A stretch of DNA of 64,000 nucleotides from Arachis hypogaea (Eukaryota; Streptophyta; Magnoliopsida; Fabales; Fabaceae): assembly GCF_003086295.3 (NCBI RefSeq), contig NC_092053.1, positions 85,435,671 through 85,499,670 of the forward strand. The letters are read 5' to 3'. Shown here piece by piece: positions 22,001 to 33,186 of the stretch. The notes under the pieces were generated by a model. The model did not search any database. It was not told the DNA's origin and worked only from the letters and a program-made list of their open reading frames with translations. Each line of letters begins with the position of its first letter. Within the stretch, counting starts at the first letter, position 1. A program made the position numbers and the translations under genes.

Positions 22001-22033
22001 TAAAAACATAAGCTTTTTGTTTTTCCATTACCA

Positions 22034-23179
22034 TTGATGGCACCCAAGACCGGAGAATCCTCTAGAAAAGGGAAAGGGAAGACAAAAGCTTCCACCTCTG
22101 AGTCATGGGAGATGAAAAGATTCATCTCCAAAGCTCATCAAGACCACTTCTATGATGTTGTGGTCAAGAAGAAGGTGATCCCCGAGGTCCCTTTCAAGCT
22201 CAAGAAGAATGAGTATCCGGAGATCTGACATGAAATCCAAAGAAGAGGTTGGGAAGTTCTAACAAACCCCATCCAACAAGTCGGCATCCTAATGGTTCAA
22301 GAGTTCTATGCCAATGCATGGATCACTAGGAACCATGATCAAAGTAAGAACCCAAACCCAAAGAATTATATTACAATGGTTCGGGGGAAATACTTAGATT
22401 TTAGTCCGGAAAATGTGAGGTTGGCGTTAAACTTGCCTATGATGCAAGGAGATGCACGCCCCTACACTAGAAGGGTCAACTTTAATCAAAGGTTGGACCA
22501 AGTCCTCATGGACATATGTGTGGAAGGAGCTCAATGGAAGATTGACTCCAAAGGCAAGCTGGTTCAATTAAGAAGACTGGACCTCAAGCCTGTGGCTAGA
22601 GGATGGTTGGAGTTCATCCAACGCTCCATCATCCCCACTAGCAACCGATCTGAAGTTACTGTGGATCGGGCCATCATGATTCATAGCATCATGATTGAAG
22701 AGGAAGTAGAAGTTCATGAAGTCATCTCCCTTGAATTCTACAAAATAGCCAAAAAGCCCTCTCTTGGGGCAAGGCTAGCTTTTCCTCATCTTATTTGCCA
22801 TCTATGTTACTCAGCTGGAGCTTTCATAGAAGGAGACATTCCCATTGAGGAAGAGAAGCCCATCACTAAGAAAAGGATGGAGCAAGCAAGAGAGCCCATT
22901 CATGGATCTCAAGAGACGCATGAAGCTCATGAGATCCCGGAGATGCCTCAAATGCATTTTCCTCCACAAAACTATTGGGAGCAAATCAACACCTCCCTAG
23001 AAGAATTAAGTTCCAACATGGGACAATTAAGGGTGGAACATCAAGAGCACTCCATCATCCTTCATGAAATAAGAGAAGATCAAAAAGCAATGAGGGAGGA
23101 GCAACAAAGACAAGGAAGAGACATAGAAGAGCTCAAGAACATCATTGGTTCCTCAAGAAGGAAACGCCAACATCACTAA
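22034..23179 (+). pseudogene. ORF2 of D (putative plant transposon protein family), one stop
   Basis: A 381-codon frame from MAPKTGESSRKGKGK, interrupted by TGA at 22226-22228 (probably CGA to TGA). Features in order: a basic Lys/Ser-rich N-terminus; a conserved block VIPEVPFKLKKNEYPEI; MVQEFYANAW; MVRGKYLDFSP; then the core LKPVARGWLEFIQ and PTSNRSEVTVDRAIMIHSIM near 22580-22700; and a Glu/Gln-rich coiled-coil-like C-terminus. The same order is found in B and H. No nuclease, transposase triad or membrane segment is seen, so the name given by databases to this family should not be read as activity. Function unknown. Confidence 0.75.
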
Positions 23180-24286
23180 GGTGGACTCATTCGTTGTTCT
23201 TACATTCTCTATCTTTCGTTTTCTCTATGTTAAGTGCTTATCCATGTTTGTGTCTTCATTACATGATCATTAGTATTTAGTAACTTTGTCTTAAAGTTAT
23301 GAATGTCCTATGAATCCATTACCTCTCTTAAATGAAAACTGTTTTAATTCAAAAGAACAAGAAGTACATGAGTTTTGAATTTATCCTTGAACTTAGTTTA
23401 ATTATATTGATGTGGTGACAATGCTTCTTGTTTTCTAAATGAATGCTTGAACAGTGCATATGTCTTTTGAAGTTGTTGTTTAAGAATGTTAAATATGTTG
23501 GCTCTTGAAAGAATGATGATAAGGAGACATGTTATTTGATAATCTGAAAAATCATAAAAATGATTCTTGAAGCAAGAAAAAGCAGCAAAGAACAAAGCTT
23601 GCAGAAAAAAATAGCGAAAAAATAGAAAGAAAAAAAAGAGAAAAAGCAAGCAGAAAAAGCCAAAAGCTCTTAAAACCAAGAGGCAAGAGCAAAAAGCCAA
23701 TAACCCTTAAAACCAAAAGGCAAGGGTAAATAAAAAGGATCCCAAGGCTTTGAGCATCAGTGGATAGGAGGGCCTAAAGGAATAAAATCCTGGCCTAAGC
23801 GGCTAAACCAAGTTGTCCCTAACCATGTGCTTGTGGCGTGAAGGTGTCAAGTGAAAACTTGAGACTGAGCGGTTAAAGTCAAGGTCCAAAGCAAAAGAAG
23901 AGTGTGCTTAAGAATCCTGGACACCTCTAATTGGGGACTTTAGCAAAGCTGAGTCACAATCTGAAAAGGTTCACCCAATTAAGTGTCTGTGGCATTTATG
24001 TATCCGGTGGTAATACTGGAAAACAAAGTGCTTAGGGCCACGGCCAAGACTCATAAAATAGTTGTGTTCAAGAATCATCATACTGAACTAGGAGAATCAA
24101 TAACACTATCTGAACTCTGAGTTCCTATAGATGCCAATCATTCTGAACTTCAATGGATAAAGTGAGATGCCAAAACTATTCAAGAGGCAAAAAGCTACAA
24201 GTCCCGCTCATTTAATTGGAGCTATGATTCATTGATAGTTTGAAATTTATAGTATATTCTCTTCTTTTTATCCTATTTGATTTTCG
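23180..24286 (+). other. Long conserved noncoding 3' block of D
   Basis: No reading frame is credible, yet the part from about 23440 to 24230 matches H (48830 down to about 48110 on the - strand) almost base for base, by eye around 93%. Shared strings include GAGCATCAGTGGATAGGAGG, CTTGTGGCGTGAAGGTGTCA and GGTGGTAATACTGGAAAACA. It includes an A-rich stretch (23575-23700) that carries most of the length differences. It probably holds cis-acting signals needed by both elements. Confidence 0.7.
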
Positions 24287-24324
24287 GTTGCTTGGGGACA
24301 AGCAACAATTTAAGTTTGGTGTTG
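24287..24324 (+). other. AGGA-type hairpin and polypurine tract before the D 3' LTR
   Basis: GTTGCTTG-GGGA-CAAGCAAC (perfect 8-bp stem, 24287-24306) is followed by AAT and TTTAAGTTTGGTGTTG (24309-24324), which abuts the LTR. The purine-rich run is short and broken by T, which is unusual for a plus-strand primer. Confidence 0.8.
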
Positions 24325-26023
24325 TGATGAGCGGATAATTTATACGCTTTTTGGCATTGTTTTTAGTATGTTTTTAGTAGAATCTAGTTACTTTTAGGGA
24401 TGTTTTCATTAGTTTTTATGTTAAATTCACATTTCTGGACTTTACTATGAGTTTGTGTGTTTTTCTGTGATTTCAGGTATTTTCTGGCTGAAATTGAGGG
24501 ACTTGAGCAAAAATCAGATTCAGAGATTGAAGAAGGACTGCTGATGCTGTTGGATTCTGACCTCCCTGCACTCAAAGTGGATTTTCTGGAGCCACAGAAC
24601 TCAAAATGGCGCGCTTCCAATTGCGTCGGAAAGTAGACATCCAGGGCTTTCCATACTTTGGCCGAGTTTAGATGACGTAAAAGGGCGTTGAACGCCAGTT
24701 CTACGCTGCTGTCTGGAGTTAAACGCCAGAAACACGTCACAAGCCAGAGTTGAACGCCAGAAATACGTTACAAACTGGCGTTCAACTGCAAGATTGACCT
24801 CTACACATGTAACATTCAAGCTCTGCCCAAGCACACACCAAGTGGGCCCCGGAAGTGGATTTATGCATCAATTACTTACTTTTGTAAACCCTAATAACTA
24901 GTTTAGTATAAATAGGACTTTTTACTATTGTATTAGACATCTTTGATAAGTTTTATGCTATCTTAGAATATCATGGGGGCTGGCAATTCGGCCATGCCTG
25001 AACCATTATCACTTATGTATTTTCATACGGTAGAGTTTCTGCACTCCACAGATTAAGGTGTGGAGCTCTGCTGTTCCTCAAAGATTAATGCAAAGTACTA
25101 CTATTTTTCTATTTAATTCAACTTATTCCGCTTCTAAGATATTCATTCGCACTTCAACCTGAATGTGATGAACGTGACAATCATCATCATTCCCCCACGA
25201 ATGCGTGCCTGACAACCATTTCCGTTCCACCTTAGATTGAATGAGTATCTCTTGGATCTCTTAATCAGAATCTTCGTGGTATAAGCTAGATTGATGGCGG
25301 CATTCATGAGAGTCCGGAAAGTCTAAACCTTGTCTGTGGTATTCCGAGTAGGACTCTGGGATTGAATGACTATGACGAACTTCAAACTCGCGAGTGCTGG
25401 GCGTAGTGACAGACACAAAAGGAGGGTGAATCCTATTCCAGTATGATCGAGAACCTCATATGATTAGCCGTGCTGTGACAGAGCATTTGGACCATTTTCA
25501 CAAGAGGATGGGATGCAGCCATTGACAAGGGTGATGCCTCCAGACGATTAGCCATGCAGTGACAGCGCATCGGACCATTTTCCAGAGAGGATAAAAAGTA
25601 GCCATTGACAACGGTGATGTCCTTACATAAAGCCAGCCATAGAAAGGAGTAGGACTGATTGGATGAAGACAGCAGGAAAGCAAAAGTTTAGAGGGACGAA
25701 AGCATCTCTATACGCTTATCTGAAATTCTCACCAATGATATACATAAGTATTTCTATCTTTATTTTCTATTTATTTATTAGTATTTTCGAAAACTCCATA
25801 ATCAATCATTATCCGCCTGACTGAGATTTACAAGATGACCATAGCTTGCTTCATACCAACAATCTCCGTGGGATCGACCCTTACTCACATAAGGTTTTAT
25901 TACTTGGACGACCCAGTGCACTTGCTGGTTAGTGGTATCGAAGTTGTGAATGAAAAACAATTTATTAAGACGTGCGTACAGAGTTTTTGACGCTATTGCC
26001 TGAGATCACAATTTCGTGCACCA
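24325..26023 (+). mobile_element. 3' LTR of element D
   Basis: A 1699-bp copy of the 5' LTR with the same ends and about 2.4% by-eye divergence. TATA box at 24907-24914. Palindromes near 24685-24785 are better preserved here (GGCGTTGAACGCCAG) than in the 5' LTR. It is followed directly by the duplication GTCAT. Confidence 0.95.
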
Positions 26024-26028
26024 GTCAT
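26024..26028. other. Target site duplication of D, right copy (GTCAT)
   Basis: Identical to 15277-15281; see the left copy. Confidence 0.95.
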
Positions 26029-26154
26029 CCTTCTAGCTCCAAATTCATCAAGGTCAATGGACATCGCCTGAAGCTTTATCATGGAGAAAAGATTAAGGAT
26101 CACAAAGAACTAGAGGTTTTCCTCTTGGAAGACCCACCAACAAAAGTAGAATGA
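26029..26154 (+). pseudogene. pol: C-terminal end of the C pol, resumed after D
   Basis: The frame interrupted at 15281 resumes here and runs about 42 codons to TGA at 26152-26154. It contains FIKVNGHRLKLYHGE, which aligns with [14 protein letters not shown] at the end of the B pol. This confirms that the pieces at 12363-15281 and 26029 on are one gene split by D. Confidence 0.85.
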
Positions 26155-26189
26155 GTCTGAAGAACATCCAACTTAAGGACGTAAAAGCA

Positions 26190-26215
26190 AAGTGCTAGGT
26201 GGGAGACAACCCACC
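26190..26215 (+). other. AGACAA-loop hairpin after pol (C)
   Basis: AAGTGCTA is followed by GGTGGG-AGACAA-CCCACC (26198-26215), a perfect 6-bp stem 44 bp after the pol stop. The stem differs from those in B, D and H by paired substitutions; the loop has one change, G to A. Confidence 0.75.
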
Positions 26216-26339
26216 ATGGTATGATCGTTCAGTTTCAGTCTTAGTTTTATGTTACTTTATTCTATTTGTATTTTTTGTTAATGACTCTTCTCATAATCTC
26301 TGCATATAGCCTGCATTCGCATTTCCGTACTGCAAAAAA

Positions 26340-26885
26340 AAAATGCACGCGACGCGTAAGCGTCGCTGACGCGTCCGCGTCATAGGTGCATTCGGAAGAA
26401 AAGAGAATTGAACAGAGAGTCACGCGGGAGCATGGCTGGAGGCGTGCCTTAGGCACAAACACGACCACGCGAACGCGTCAGTGATGCGTCCGCGTTGCGA
26501 AACCAGCCTTCCACGCATGCGCGTCGCCCATGCGCACGCGTGACCCTGCAAAATCGACGTAAAGAGGTATATGGCAGCAAGTTGTGATGGAGTGGGGCTG
26601 GACTCGTGCTAGAAACACAAGCCCTACCACGCGAACGCATGTCCCACGCGTCTGCGTCATTTTCAAAATATTGCCATTCACGCGTGCCCGTGACCCACGC
26701 GCACGCGTCACCTCAAATTTTGGCTATATGCAAACAAAACAGAGAGTTGTGCGTACACGAGGCTGCATTCGCGCCAGTAGCACAAATCAGGCCACGCGAT
26801 CGCGTGACCCACGCGTCCACGTCACCTGAAAATTATCACACACCACGCAATCGCGTGACCCACGCGTCCGCGTTACATGTGACGC
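26340..26885 (+). repeat. ACGCGT-type palindrome array in the C pol-ORF2 spacer
   Basis: Repeated CCACGCGNNCGCGT and GACCCACGCGTCCGCGTCA-like units, in at least six clusters (for example 26343-26385, 26463-26495, 26515-26540, 26625-26660, 26680-26710, 26790-26822 and 26845-26875). The core ACGCGT is palindromic and CpG-rich in an otherwise AT-rich element. The same motif recurs in the C LTR (30752-30945) and, surprisingly, in the LTRs of the unrelated element F. Confidence 0.85.
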
Positions 26886-27726
26886 ACAACTTATCCAGAA
26901 GAGCACCAAATATGTTATCTTTTCTTTCCCCCAAATCCAAATCTTTTCCTATCCCTTCTTATTTTATTTTTCTCCCTTCTTCCTTCTTTATTCTTTCTCA
27001 CTTTTTACTTTCTCCCTTCCTTATTTTTTCACATCCATTATCAAGGTTCTTTTTTTTCTTTCCTTACTTTTTACTTTTTCTTTATTATTTTTATTAATAT
27101 TTTCTTCTTCTTTTTCTTTTCACTTTCATTATCTATATTTTCTTTTTCTTTCTTTTTCTTTTCTTTTTATTCCTTTAATTGGTGTTAGAAATTTAATTGG
27201 GTAATTATTTTCTTTTACATTTTTCTTGTGAGTATATTAAGGTATTGTTTGACAACTAATATTACTTCTTAAAGGGTTGCTTGCATGTTCAGTTTAATAT
27301 TCTCAATAACATATTTACCATGCATGCTAAGTGTTTGTGAAAAAGCCCGTATGGCATCATGCATTACTTTTATGTCATTCTATTACTCTAATGCCTGTCT
27401 TTTTCACAAAACCCTTTTTATATTTTATTGATTAAATATAATTGTCAATACAAACAGGTTGTTAGTTTGAAAGAGTTGATAATCTAAGTTGGACATTTAA
27501 TGATTGATCTATGCTACTCATGCCTTTGCCAACATACCAATAAAGATCTTGCATTTAATTGTCATCACCTGCACTTGCTATATTTCCAGTGATGAACTTT
27601 TCACATGTAGTCATGACCATGTGTTAACGACATCCTTCTTTACCGTGCATTGATTATCATGCATCCTGTCCTCTTCCTTGCTCTAACCCTTGAAGTTTTA
27701 AAAATACTTACTTTTTCCCTTTTAGG
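26886..27726 (+). other. T-rich spacer upstream of the C ORF2
   Basis: A pyrimidine-dominated stretch (26930-27180 is mostly TTTCTT-like), then AT-rich sequence with no reading frame. It ends in TTTTTCCCTTTTAG directly before the G and ATG of ORF2, which looks like a plant 3' splice site. Confidence 0.5.
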
Positions 27727-28992
27727 ATGGCCACCAAGAAGGGTAAAGAGAAAGCTACTCCCAAACCACCAGCAAGGAAAGGAACAAAAATAGCACTAAT
27801 GGCAGAGCCATCTTCAACAGCGGTGAAACCCTTAACAAAACGAATCAAGAAGATCATCACGGTCGATGAAAAAGAAAAAGCTTTTCCAGCAAAGGATACT
27901 GCGCGGTTCACTAACCGCTACTGTGAGCAGATGCTCCCCATCCTGGCTGAAAGGAATTATAACAATGAGTACCTTCTTATCCTCCCGACCAACATTGCAA
28001 AATTTGTTGAGCCCCGCATTGAGCAAAGACAATGGAGATTCCTACAGAGACAGCCACGGCAGGTTAATCTATCATGGGTAGTTGAATTCTACTCTAATTT
28101 TCACATTCCAACACTGCAGTTTGTCTATGTCCGTCAGAAGCAAGTCCCCATAAATGAAGAAGCCATTCAGCGAGCTTTAAATCTCCCCCCTGCTCTAGAA
28201 GGATTGGACGCATTCCAAGAAGCCTCACTCAATCGCCAAACATACCAATTTGACTGGGATGTCGTTCTCAGAGTTATCGCACAACCTGGCAGCGTATGGA
28301 TCTACGGATACCATCAGTCCCGACCTAAGAGCATATTGGCCTCAGCACTCACCTTGGAGGCTCGAGTATGGGCACAGATCATGTCCCATTATGTCTTTCC
28401 GAGCACTCACGAGTCCTCCTTCACTGTAGACATGGCTGTTCTACTCTGGTGTATCCTTACAGACCAGCCTCTAAACATACCGAGACACATCTGAAATGCT
28501 ATGGGACACGTACAAATTGCGGGCAACTTACCTTTCCCCGCCTTGGTTTCAGATCTAGTCTCAGCAGCCGGAGTCTCCAACAGAGCTGGGGACACCAAAG
28601 CCATGATTCCACGGGATGGTCAGTACCTCCCTAACTGGAAATATATCAAACCTCCAACAGCCACTATCAACCAGAGCACAAAACCAGCGGAAGATATCAC
28701 TTCTCCTACCATATCACAAGCACCTTCAACAAATCAGCTACTCCTACAGATAATCCAAAAGTTAGACCGGCTTGAGCAGAAAGGAAAGCAAAAGGAGCGC
28801 CATAACAAGTGCCAATTTACATACCTTAAGGAGCTTATTATTGGTAACCACCCACCTAAAGAAGACCCAGATACCCCGGACTCCACTTCATTTACCAGCA
28901 CAGGGAGCCATGACGGTCCCGATGGTGGAGATGCTGCAACCAGCCCCCCTTTGTTCCTGACTGATGGCACCGAGGACGGTGCAAAGCTTTAA
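27727..28992 (+). pseudogene. ORF2 of element C, divergent member, one stop
   Basis: A frame of 421 codons from MATKKGKEKATPKPPARK, broken by TGA at 28492-28494, after which it continues in frame (NAMGHVQIAGNLPFPALVSD) to 28992. The N-terminus is strongly basic. The middle shows FVEPRIEQRQWRFLQRQ and VVEFYSNFHIP. The core VWAQIMSHYVFPSTHESSFT, then VDMAVLLWCIL, aligns with the PTSNRSEVTVDRAIMIHSIM core of D and H. The C-terminus has a coiled-coil-like QIIQKLDRLEQKGKQ followed by an acidic Ser/Asp-rich tail. No catalytic motif is seen. The last codons overlap an AGGA-loop hairpin and polypurine-like motif. Confidence 0.72.
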
Positions 28993-29004
28993 GTGTGGGG
29001 AGGT
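28967..29004 (+). other. AGGA-loop hairpin plus polypurine-like motif at the C ORF2 end
   Basis: GCACCG-AGGA-CGGTGC (28967-28982) is followed by AAAGC and TTTAAGTGTGGGGAGGT (28988-29004). The purine motif is identical to the one that precedes the C 3' LTR at 30434-30450, and the stem uses different bases. Unlike B, D and H, the internal copy sits at the end of ORF2. Confidence 0.75.
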
Positions 29005-30413
29005 CGGTCAGTACCTGACTTCCGGATGTAATTTCTCTTTCTTAACACCAATAAAATAGGATATTTATTTTATTTTTTTCTTTTGTTAGGATAGGATAGA
29101 TTGCATAGAAATAGGTAGTTGCATGCATGTTCTATTTGGTTAAAAAAAATTAATAAGTTTCTTTTTAAGACCCTATTTTTGAAAAAAAATCACTAATTTA
29201 AATCAAAATTTTTGTTTTAAAATTGTTAGAAGTTGTATTTGGAACATAGTTTAAAAAGCTAAGAACACACAACCTGTGAGATTTGAGCCTAATTACATGG
29301 TTACATTATTTAACCATAAATATTATTCTTGTGTGTTTACTTCTCTATGATTGTAATCTTTATTTTATTCCATCCTATATGTCCAATGTTTAATGTGTTA
29401 TATGCATGCATATGATTGAGGCCATTATTTTATTAACTCACTTATCCCAAATAGCCTACCCTTCCATTTACCTTTGTTAGCCACTTTGAGCCTTTTAAAT
29501 CCCATTTGTTCTATATTTTACCACATTACTAGCCTTAAGCGGAAAAATAATTAAATATCCCAATTGAATCTTTTGTTAGCTTAAGATAGAAATTGTGTGT
29601 CAATTGAGTATGGGAAGATTGTGGGAACATGGGTTAATAAGGGAATGTGGCATGATAAAATAATGGGAATTTGGGTACCTATTCATGTGAAACTAGAAAA
29701 ATTGAAAATCCATGTGCATTGATAATGTTATGTTTATTTTTATGCTAAAAAAAATCCAAAAATACTTAAGTAATTAAATAATTAAATAAGGAGACAAAAT
29801 TACCCCAATGCTAAGTTAAGTTAATGAAAAGATCAATGCATATGTGATAAAAATTAAAGGAAAAGTTGAAGCATGAGTATGTAATGCAAAAGTGAGAATT
29901 TTGGGTAGCTAGGCATGAACTTAAAGTATATAGAATGTGTATATAGGTAAGAGCTTAGGTTAATCAAAGATTCAATTTATAGCTCACTTAGCCATATATA
30001 TACCCTCACATTTACCTTGGCCCCATTAAAACCTTGAAAAGACCTCATGATGTTTGCATTGGTACATTAAATATTTGTTGATTGATTAGGTGAAGAACAA
30101 GGTTTAGAAATCATGATTAGAGAAGAGTAGAGTGATTACCCTATACACTAGAGAGACTAGAGTGTATATACACCACCAGTGAGGGTTCAATGCTTAATTC
30201 TATGTTCCCTGCTTTCATGAGCTGTCTTCTTACAAGTTTACTTGTCTTTACTGTATAGTTTGAATTAGTGGGGTTTGAGTTATTTTTGTCTTGAAGAACT
30301 TATTTATTTTAACCAAGTAGACAAAATCATATAGTTGCATTCATATACATAGGTTACATTGCATTGCATGAGTCTTACTTGTCCCTACTCATTTATTTCA
30401 TCTCCTTAAGCTA
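29005..30413 (+). other. Noncoding 3' region of element C
   Basis: A 1.4-kb AT-rich stretch between the two hairpin/polypurine copies. No credible reading frame and no similarity to the 3' block of D and H noticed. Confidence 0.5.
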
Positions 30414-30450
30414 AGCATGAGGACATGCTAATGTTTAAGTGTGGGGAGGT
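30414..30450 (+). other. AGGA-loop hairpin and polypurine tract before the C 3' LTR
   Basis: AGCATG-AGGA-CATGCT (30414-30429) then AATG and TTTAAGTGTGGGGAGGT (30434-30450), directly before the LTR start TGATAAACTACTATT. Confidence 0.8.
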
Positions 30451-30751
30451 TGATAAACTACTATTTTATAGTTTATCTTGCGTTTAATTGAGTGGTTTCA
30501 TTAAGTCTTCACCCACTTATTCATACTAATTGCATGATTTTATAACTCTTTCCTAGTATTGTTTTATAATTGAAAACTTGCTTCCTAAAGATCTTTAATT
30601 AGTATATTTTAATTCTCCTTTATACCATTCGATGCCGTGTCCGTGTGTTAAGTGTTTCAGGCTTCATAGGGCAGGAATAGCTTAGAGAATGAAGAGGAAG
30701 CTTGTAAAAATGGAAGGAACCCAAGAAACTAAGGAGATGACCAGCGAACAC

Positions 30752-30945
30752 CGACGCGCGCGCATGGCTCACGCGAGCGCACGGAATGGAAAAAATTGCA
30801 GCGATGCGTGCGCGTGCCTGACGCGTACACGTAGATTGGAGTCTGCACGAATGATGCGAATGCGTGGACGACGCGTACGCGTGACAAGGAAAACCACCGA
30901 ATGATGCGCACGCGTGGACGACGCGTACGCGTGACCTGCGCGATC
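30752..30945 (+). repeat. ACGCGT palindrome cluster in the C LTR
   Basis: Units such as GACGCGTACGCGTGAC occur near 30870 and 30920, with degenerate ones from 30752. It is the same motif as in the C pol-ORF2 spacer (26340-26885). Confidence 0.8.
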
Positions 30946-31956
30946 TGCAAAATTAACAGAAAATGCTAAGGGTGATTTTGGGCCGCGTTTTAACCCATTT
31001 TTCGGCCCAGAAACACAGGATAAAGCCAGGGAACAAGCAGAGACTCAACACACACACACATAGACGGAGATACACATTCATTCATGTTAGGATTACTTTT
31101 AGTTTTAGATCTGAATCTAGAGAGAGAATTACTCTTCCTCTAGTTTCTCTTTACATTCCTAGTTATTGCTTTTGCTTTTGGATATGAAGAGTCATTACCT
31201 CCGTTGAAGACATTATTCTAATTTGTTTCCTTACTTACTCTTTTATTTATTCCATATTCTTAATTCCTGTTTAAAGTGGCAATTGGATTATTTTCATGGA
31301 TTATTAGTGAAAAGGATTGTTTTATCATTAATTAATTTATTATGTATTTTTCTTATATTTTTCTGAGTATTATATTCATGTCAATGGAGTAGAATTCCCA
31401 AACTTGACATGGGGATTGATTAAGAGGAGATACTTGAGTTGGAAGGCTTAAGTGCTGATTAAACTGGAAGTTGTTGGCTAGTTCTGTATTTACTAACGCT
31501 AGACCTTCCCAAGGGAGAGGACTAGGATTTGCGAATAAGGATTAGCTCAATCACTTGACTTTCCTTTATTTAGTAAGGGTTAACTAAGTAAAAACAACAA
31601 CCTTTTTGATACTACACTTAAGAGATCCCAACAAGGATAGGACTTCCAATTCATCATTCCCGCGGTCAAGGCTTTTTATTAGAATATTAATAATTGTTCT
31701 TAGTTTTATTGCTTTAATTTATAATTATTTAATTGCTCATTATCCAAACTCAAACTCTCTTGAAAATTCCTGATTAATAAATTAGCACCCTTTCTTGCAA
31801 CTCGTTGGGAGACGACCTGGGACTCATACTCCCAGTATTATCGTTTCTAAATTTTGTGACAACTTTTCTAAATTGACAAGGCGGATCTTAGCTGGTTAAG
31901 AACTATACTCTCAACGCATTCTCTATATTGATTTCTTAATTAGCCGACTTCTGCCC

Positions 31957-31961
31957 TCACG
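31957..31961. other. Target site duplication of F, left copy (TCACG)
   Basis: TCACG precedes the F left LTR end and is repeated at 43355-43359 after the right LTR end. Confidence 0.93.
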
Positions 31962-33186
31962 TGTAACACCCTAATATGCAAATCCTTATGCTCGAGTCAT
32001 AAGTCAATGATACTACGGTGGTATGACACTCAGGTGGATTTTTAATATATAGATATAGGTAATTTCAAAAGGAATATTAATCGAGAAGCCTGAAAAGAGT
32101 AGAAATAAAATCGCGAAGACGTACCACTCACGTTTTGACAACAAAAAGATAAACAGTGAAGCCGAAAGCGATATACGAACAAAGCAATAAGGAGATTAAG
32201 AGATAGATAACAGATAGATATATAACATAAGTAAATAGCCACTAGTCGTGACCCGTGAAATTTAGGCCGGCTAGGGTACAGTATGAAAGTAGTTGACAAC
32301 AGTATATCCTAATCTCTCCCAAAGGAAACACGAGAGCCTCTATAGGCCAGTTTAAAGAGTTCAATACATAATATAATCTTTTCGAAACAAAGGTGGAGAG
32401 ATTCTAAGCAAAACACAAAGTGGAGAAAATAAAGATCTTCGCCGTCTCTCAGACGACCCACAACTCACTTCTGAGCACCTGGACCTGTATCTGAAAAATA
32501 AGAGATATATACGGAATGAGAACCCCGGGCCCATGGGTTCCCAGTACGGTAAAAGTGCCAAATAAATACAATGCACTGCAATAAAAACTCATTAAGCATC
32601 CTAAACTCCTTTTCACCAAGTATCCAGCCTAGATTGTCACTAATCCATGAATAGGCAACTGTCGTAAGGGGATACTAAATCTAGTTCATATCTCATATGA
32701 TTCCCAACTCGCTGACTCTCCCACGAATCGGATTCAGAATCATAAACAAAACCATCATTAGTCGTCCTGTCTCAGCAATTCTATATCAATACATCATACC
32801 CTCACCTGGAGCTAGTGAAATCACATCACTGCGTCTACCCTGGGATCTCAAATCATCTCATCCAATGGTCATCATCATCATGCAATCGCATCATCAGTTC
32901 ATCTCATCGAGAACAGCCCTTAACCTCTACCGACACCAACATTAGGGGTCTCCCAGTTGTACGAACACAATCAATACAGGCAAGTAATACACAATTAAGG
33001 TACAAGTAGAACAAGTAGCACATAATCAGGTAACATAGCAAATATAATGTAGAAATCCAAAACAAATAGGCAAACCCAAACAATTCAAACATATGCAAAT
33101 GATGAGTGCCTGCCCTATGACTGATGATATCATCTGTCGGTTATCAAGCCAACCCGACGTGTCCGGTAGCTAACCCGGGCACAGTC

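Larger units (their letters stand above)
15282..26023 (+). mobile_element. Non-autonomous Athila-like retrotransposon D (Feral-like), complete
   Basis: A 10.74-kb element with two 1699-bp LTRs (15282-16980 and 24325-26023), a tRNA-Asp primer site, gag-protease, ORF2 and a polypurine-like tract, bounded by the duplication GTCAT. It lacks reverse transcriptase, RNase H and integrase, so it must borrow them. By eye I count about 40 differences between its LTRs (about 2.4%); with a commonly used plant rate of 1.3e-8 per site per year this suggests somewhat under one million years. Its LTR is of the same type as that of H, its likely helper. Confidence 0.92.
30451..31961 (+). mobile_element. 3' LTR of element C, interrupted at its end by F
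   Basis: It starts TGATAAACTACTATTTTATA. About 1.5 kb is present before F inserted at TCACG; the LTR probably finishes with TCA at 43360-43362. It contains ACGCGT-type palindromes (30752-30945). It differs in sequence from the LTRs of B, D and H. Confidence 0.75.

Noticed and set aside
26606..27097. 163-codon frame with Arg/His-rich then hydrophobic sequence
   Set aside because: The first part translates the ACGCGT array and the second a T-rich tract; no coding signal.
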